Positions 5,027 through 5,913 of a stretch of DNA of 5,913 nt are shown one piece after another (the first letter of the stretch is position 1; every line of letters starts with the position of its first letter). Where the stretch lies: the NCBI GenBank assembly GCA_902803305.1, contig CADCPL010000096.1, forward strand, positions 1 through 5,913, read 5' to 3'. Below the pieces are notes generated by a model. The model was not told the DNA's origin and ran no database searches. It was given only the letters and a program-made list of their open reading frames with translations. The DNA comes from an uncultured Lachnospiraceae bacterium. Lineage in GTDB: Bacteria; Bacillota; Clostridia; Lachnospirales; Lachnospiraceae. Both the position numbers and the translations under genes were made by a program.

Positions 5027-5913
5027 ATCTGAACCCATATCCGCCGGATAAGGAGACAGAGGACAGGATAAAGACAGCTGTGAATGAAGGCCTGGATAAT
5101 GCGCGGTATTATCCGGATCCGGCACAAAAAGATGTTAGGGAGGCCATAGCTTCAGCCAACGGACTTACCGGTGAGTGCGTATATGCCGGAAACGGTGCTT
5201 CGGAGATCATAGCAGCGATAACGTCCATGACGGCACCGAAGAAGGCCCTTCTTATCGAGCCGTGCTACAGCGGCTATGAACATGCTCTTGGTCCGTGGCA
5301 AGGGTGCGATGTAAAAAGGGCTTTTCTGAAAGAGGAAAATGACTTTGAACTCACGGGTGACATACTAGATACGATAACAAGTGATATTGATATTTTGTTC
5401 TTACAGGACCCGATCAATCCTACCGGAAAAACCGCTGATCCGCGGACTTTGTATACAATATTGGAAAAAGCAAACACATGTTATATAACAGTATTGTATG
5501 ACAGGAGTTTTTATCTTCTTTCGGACAGATCGTTGAATGATCCGATGAAAAGCGGGGATATCCTGAAGAGGTTTGATAACGTGTATATCGTCAGTTCATA
5601 TACGAAATGTTTTGCTCTTCCGGGTATACGGATGGGATATGTTATGTCAACCAAACCAAACATATCAACGCTTATACCGTTTTTTCCGGAATGGAACATC
5701 TCGTCGATCGCGGCTTCGCTCATCAAGGTATGTTCCGGCATACTGAATACTTCTGACTATATGGAGCGGTCAGTCCGGTATATCCGTAAAGAACGCAGGT
5801 TTCTGTACGAAGCGCTTTCTGATCTGGGGTTTAAGGTATATGAAGGAGATACGGTCTTTATTCTTATGAAAGGTATGAAAGGGTTGTATGATCGGCTCCT
5901 TGCAAAGGGGATA
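4975..5913 (+). CDS. cobD: L-threonine-O-3-phosphate decarboxylase (PLP fold type I), 3' end missing
   Basis: CobD decarboxylates L-threonine O-3-phosphate to (R)-1-aminopropan-2-ol O-2-phosphate, the linker used by the adjacent CbiB. The frame is open from ATG 4975 to the window end: 313 residues without a stop, against about 360 in the family, so roughly 50 C-terminal residues are outside. It begins MHGGDIYNNRVDIDFSVNLNP, a typical family start (HGG...DFSxNxNP). Next come AGNGASEII (residues 71-79), DPINPTGK (145-152) with Asn148, Asp176 in LYDRSF (pairs with the PLP ring nitrogen), and SSYTKCFALPGIRMGY (207-222) with Lys211 as the PLP Schiff-base lysine. Oddities: DRSF where DEAF is usual, DPINPTG for NPNNPTG, and TVFIL (293-297) where the family has ANFLL. 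A HisC-like transaminase is the alternative, but the HGG...DFS start and GNGAS, plus cbiB next door, favour CobD. The start has GGAGG four bases upstream and lies 52 bases inside cbiB. Confidence 0.92.
   Translation, partial: MHGGDIYNNRVDIDFSVNLNPYPPDKETEDRIKTAVNEGLDNARYYPDPAQKDVREAIASANGLTGECVYAGNGASEIIAAITSMTAPKKALLIEPCYSGYEHALGPWQGCDVKRAFLKEENDFELTGDILDTITSDIDILFLQDPINPTGKTADPRTLYTILEKANTCYITVLYDRSFYLLSDRSLNDPMKSGDILKRFDNVYIVSSYTKCFALPGIRMGYVMSTKPNISTLIPFFPEWNISSIAASLIKVCSGILNTSDYMERSVRYIRKERRFLYEALSDLGFKVYEGDTVFILMKGMKGLYDRLLAKGI

Noticed and set aside
4544..5125. 193-codon open frame on the minus strand opposite cbiB and cobD
   Set aside because: It is antisense to conserved CbiB motifs and the cobD start, and its product is a Cys/Tyr/Arg-rich string with no recognisable domain.
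1..5913. Cobalamin riboswitch, promoter or transcription terminator inside the window
   Set aside because: Looked for in the junctions: all but one overlap and the single gap is 12 bases, so there is no room for a riboswitch, and no GC stem with a T-run is seen.
1..5913. Mobile element, CRISPR array, tRNA or phage/defence gene
   Set aside because: Every base lies in or between recognised cobalamin genes on one strand; no terminal repeats, spaced repeats or foreign-looking segment was seen.

Overview
The window is one unbroken, plus-strand stretch of an anaerobe-type cobalamin (vitamin B12) biosynthesis operon. Seven genes are packed end to end: cobQ (5' end cut off by the window), cobT, cobU, cobS, cobC-like, cbiB and cobD (3' end cut off). 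Nothing in it looks mobile, viral or defensive, and there is no gene-free stretch longer than 12 bases. The moderate base composition, heavy use of ATA for Ile and AGA/AGG for Arg, AGGAGG-type ribosome sites, and sequence flavour of the proteins suggest a Clostridia member, possibly Lachnospiraceae. That assignment is an inference from style, not from a marker gene.

Layout: cobQ 1-1114; cobT 1101-2183 (14-base overlap); cobU 2180-2698 (4-base ATGA overlap); a 12-base gap holding a strong ribosome site; cobS 2711-3499; cobC-like phosphatase 3496-4095 (4-base ATGA overlap); cbiB 4037-5026 (59-base overlap, or 32 if the family-like start is used); cobD 4975-5913 and beyond (52-base overlap). The overlaps imply a single transcript with strong translational coupling. 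The promoter, any cobalamin riboswitch and the terminator must lie outside the window.

How the genes work together: CobQ amidates adenosylcobyrinic acid a,c-diamide to adenosylcobyric acid. CobD makes (R)-1-aminopropan-2-ol O-2-phosphate from L-threonine phosphate, and CbiB attaches it to cobyric acid, giving adenosylcobinamide phosphate. CobU activates that to adenosylcobinamide-GDP. CobT makes alpha-ribazole phosphate from a lower-ligand base and nicotinate mononucleotide, CobS joins the two halves at the membrane, and CobC would remove the remaining phosphate. The set is the complete late 'nucleotide loop' half of the pathway. No corrin-ring genes and no gene for making dimethylbenzimidazole are inside the window.

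The main surprises are inside these familiar genes. The CobC-like protein has Cys where the histidine-phosphatase family has its second catalytic His. CobU lacks the conserved NEVG-type segment and the usual C-terminal tail. CobT has changes at positions that line the lower-ligand pocket. CobD has DRSF in place of the usual DEAF. I found no wholly new system here.
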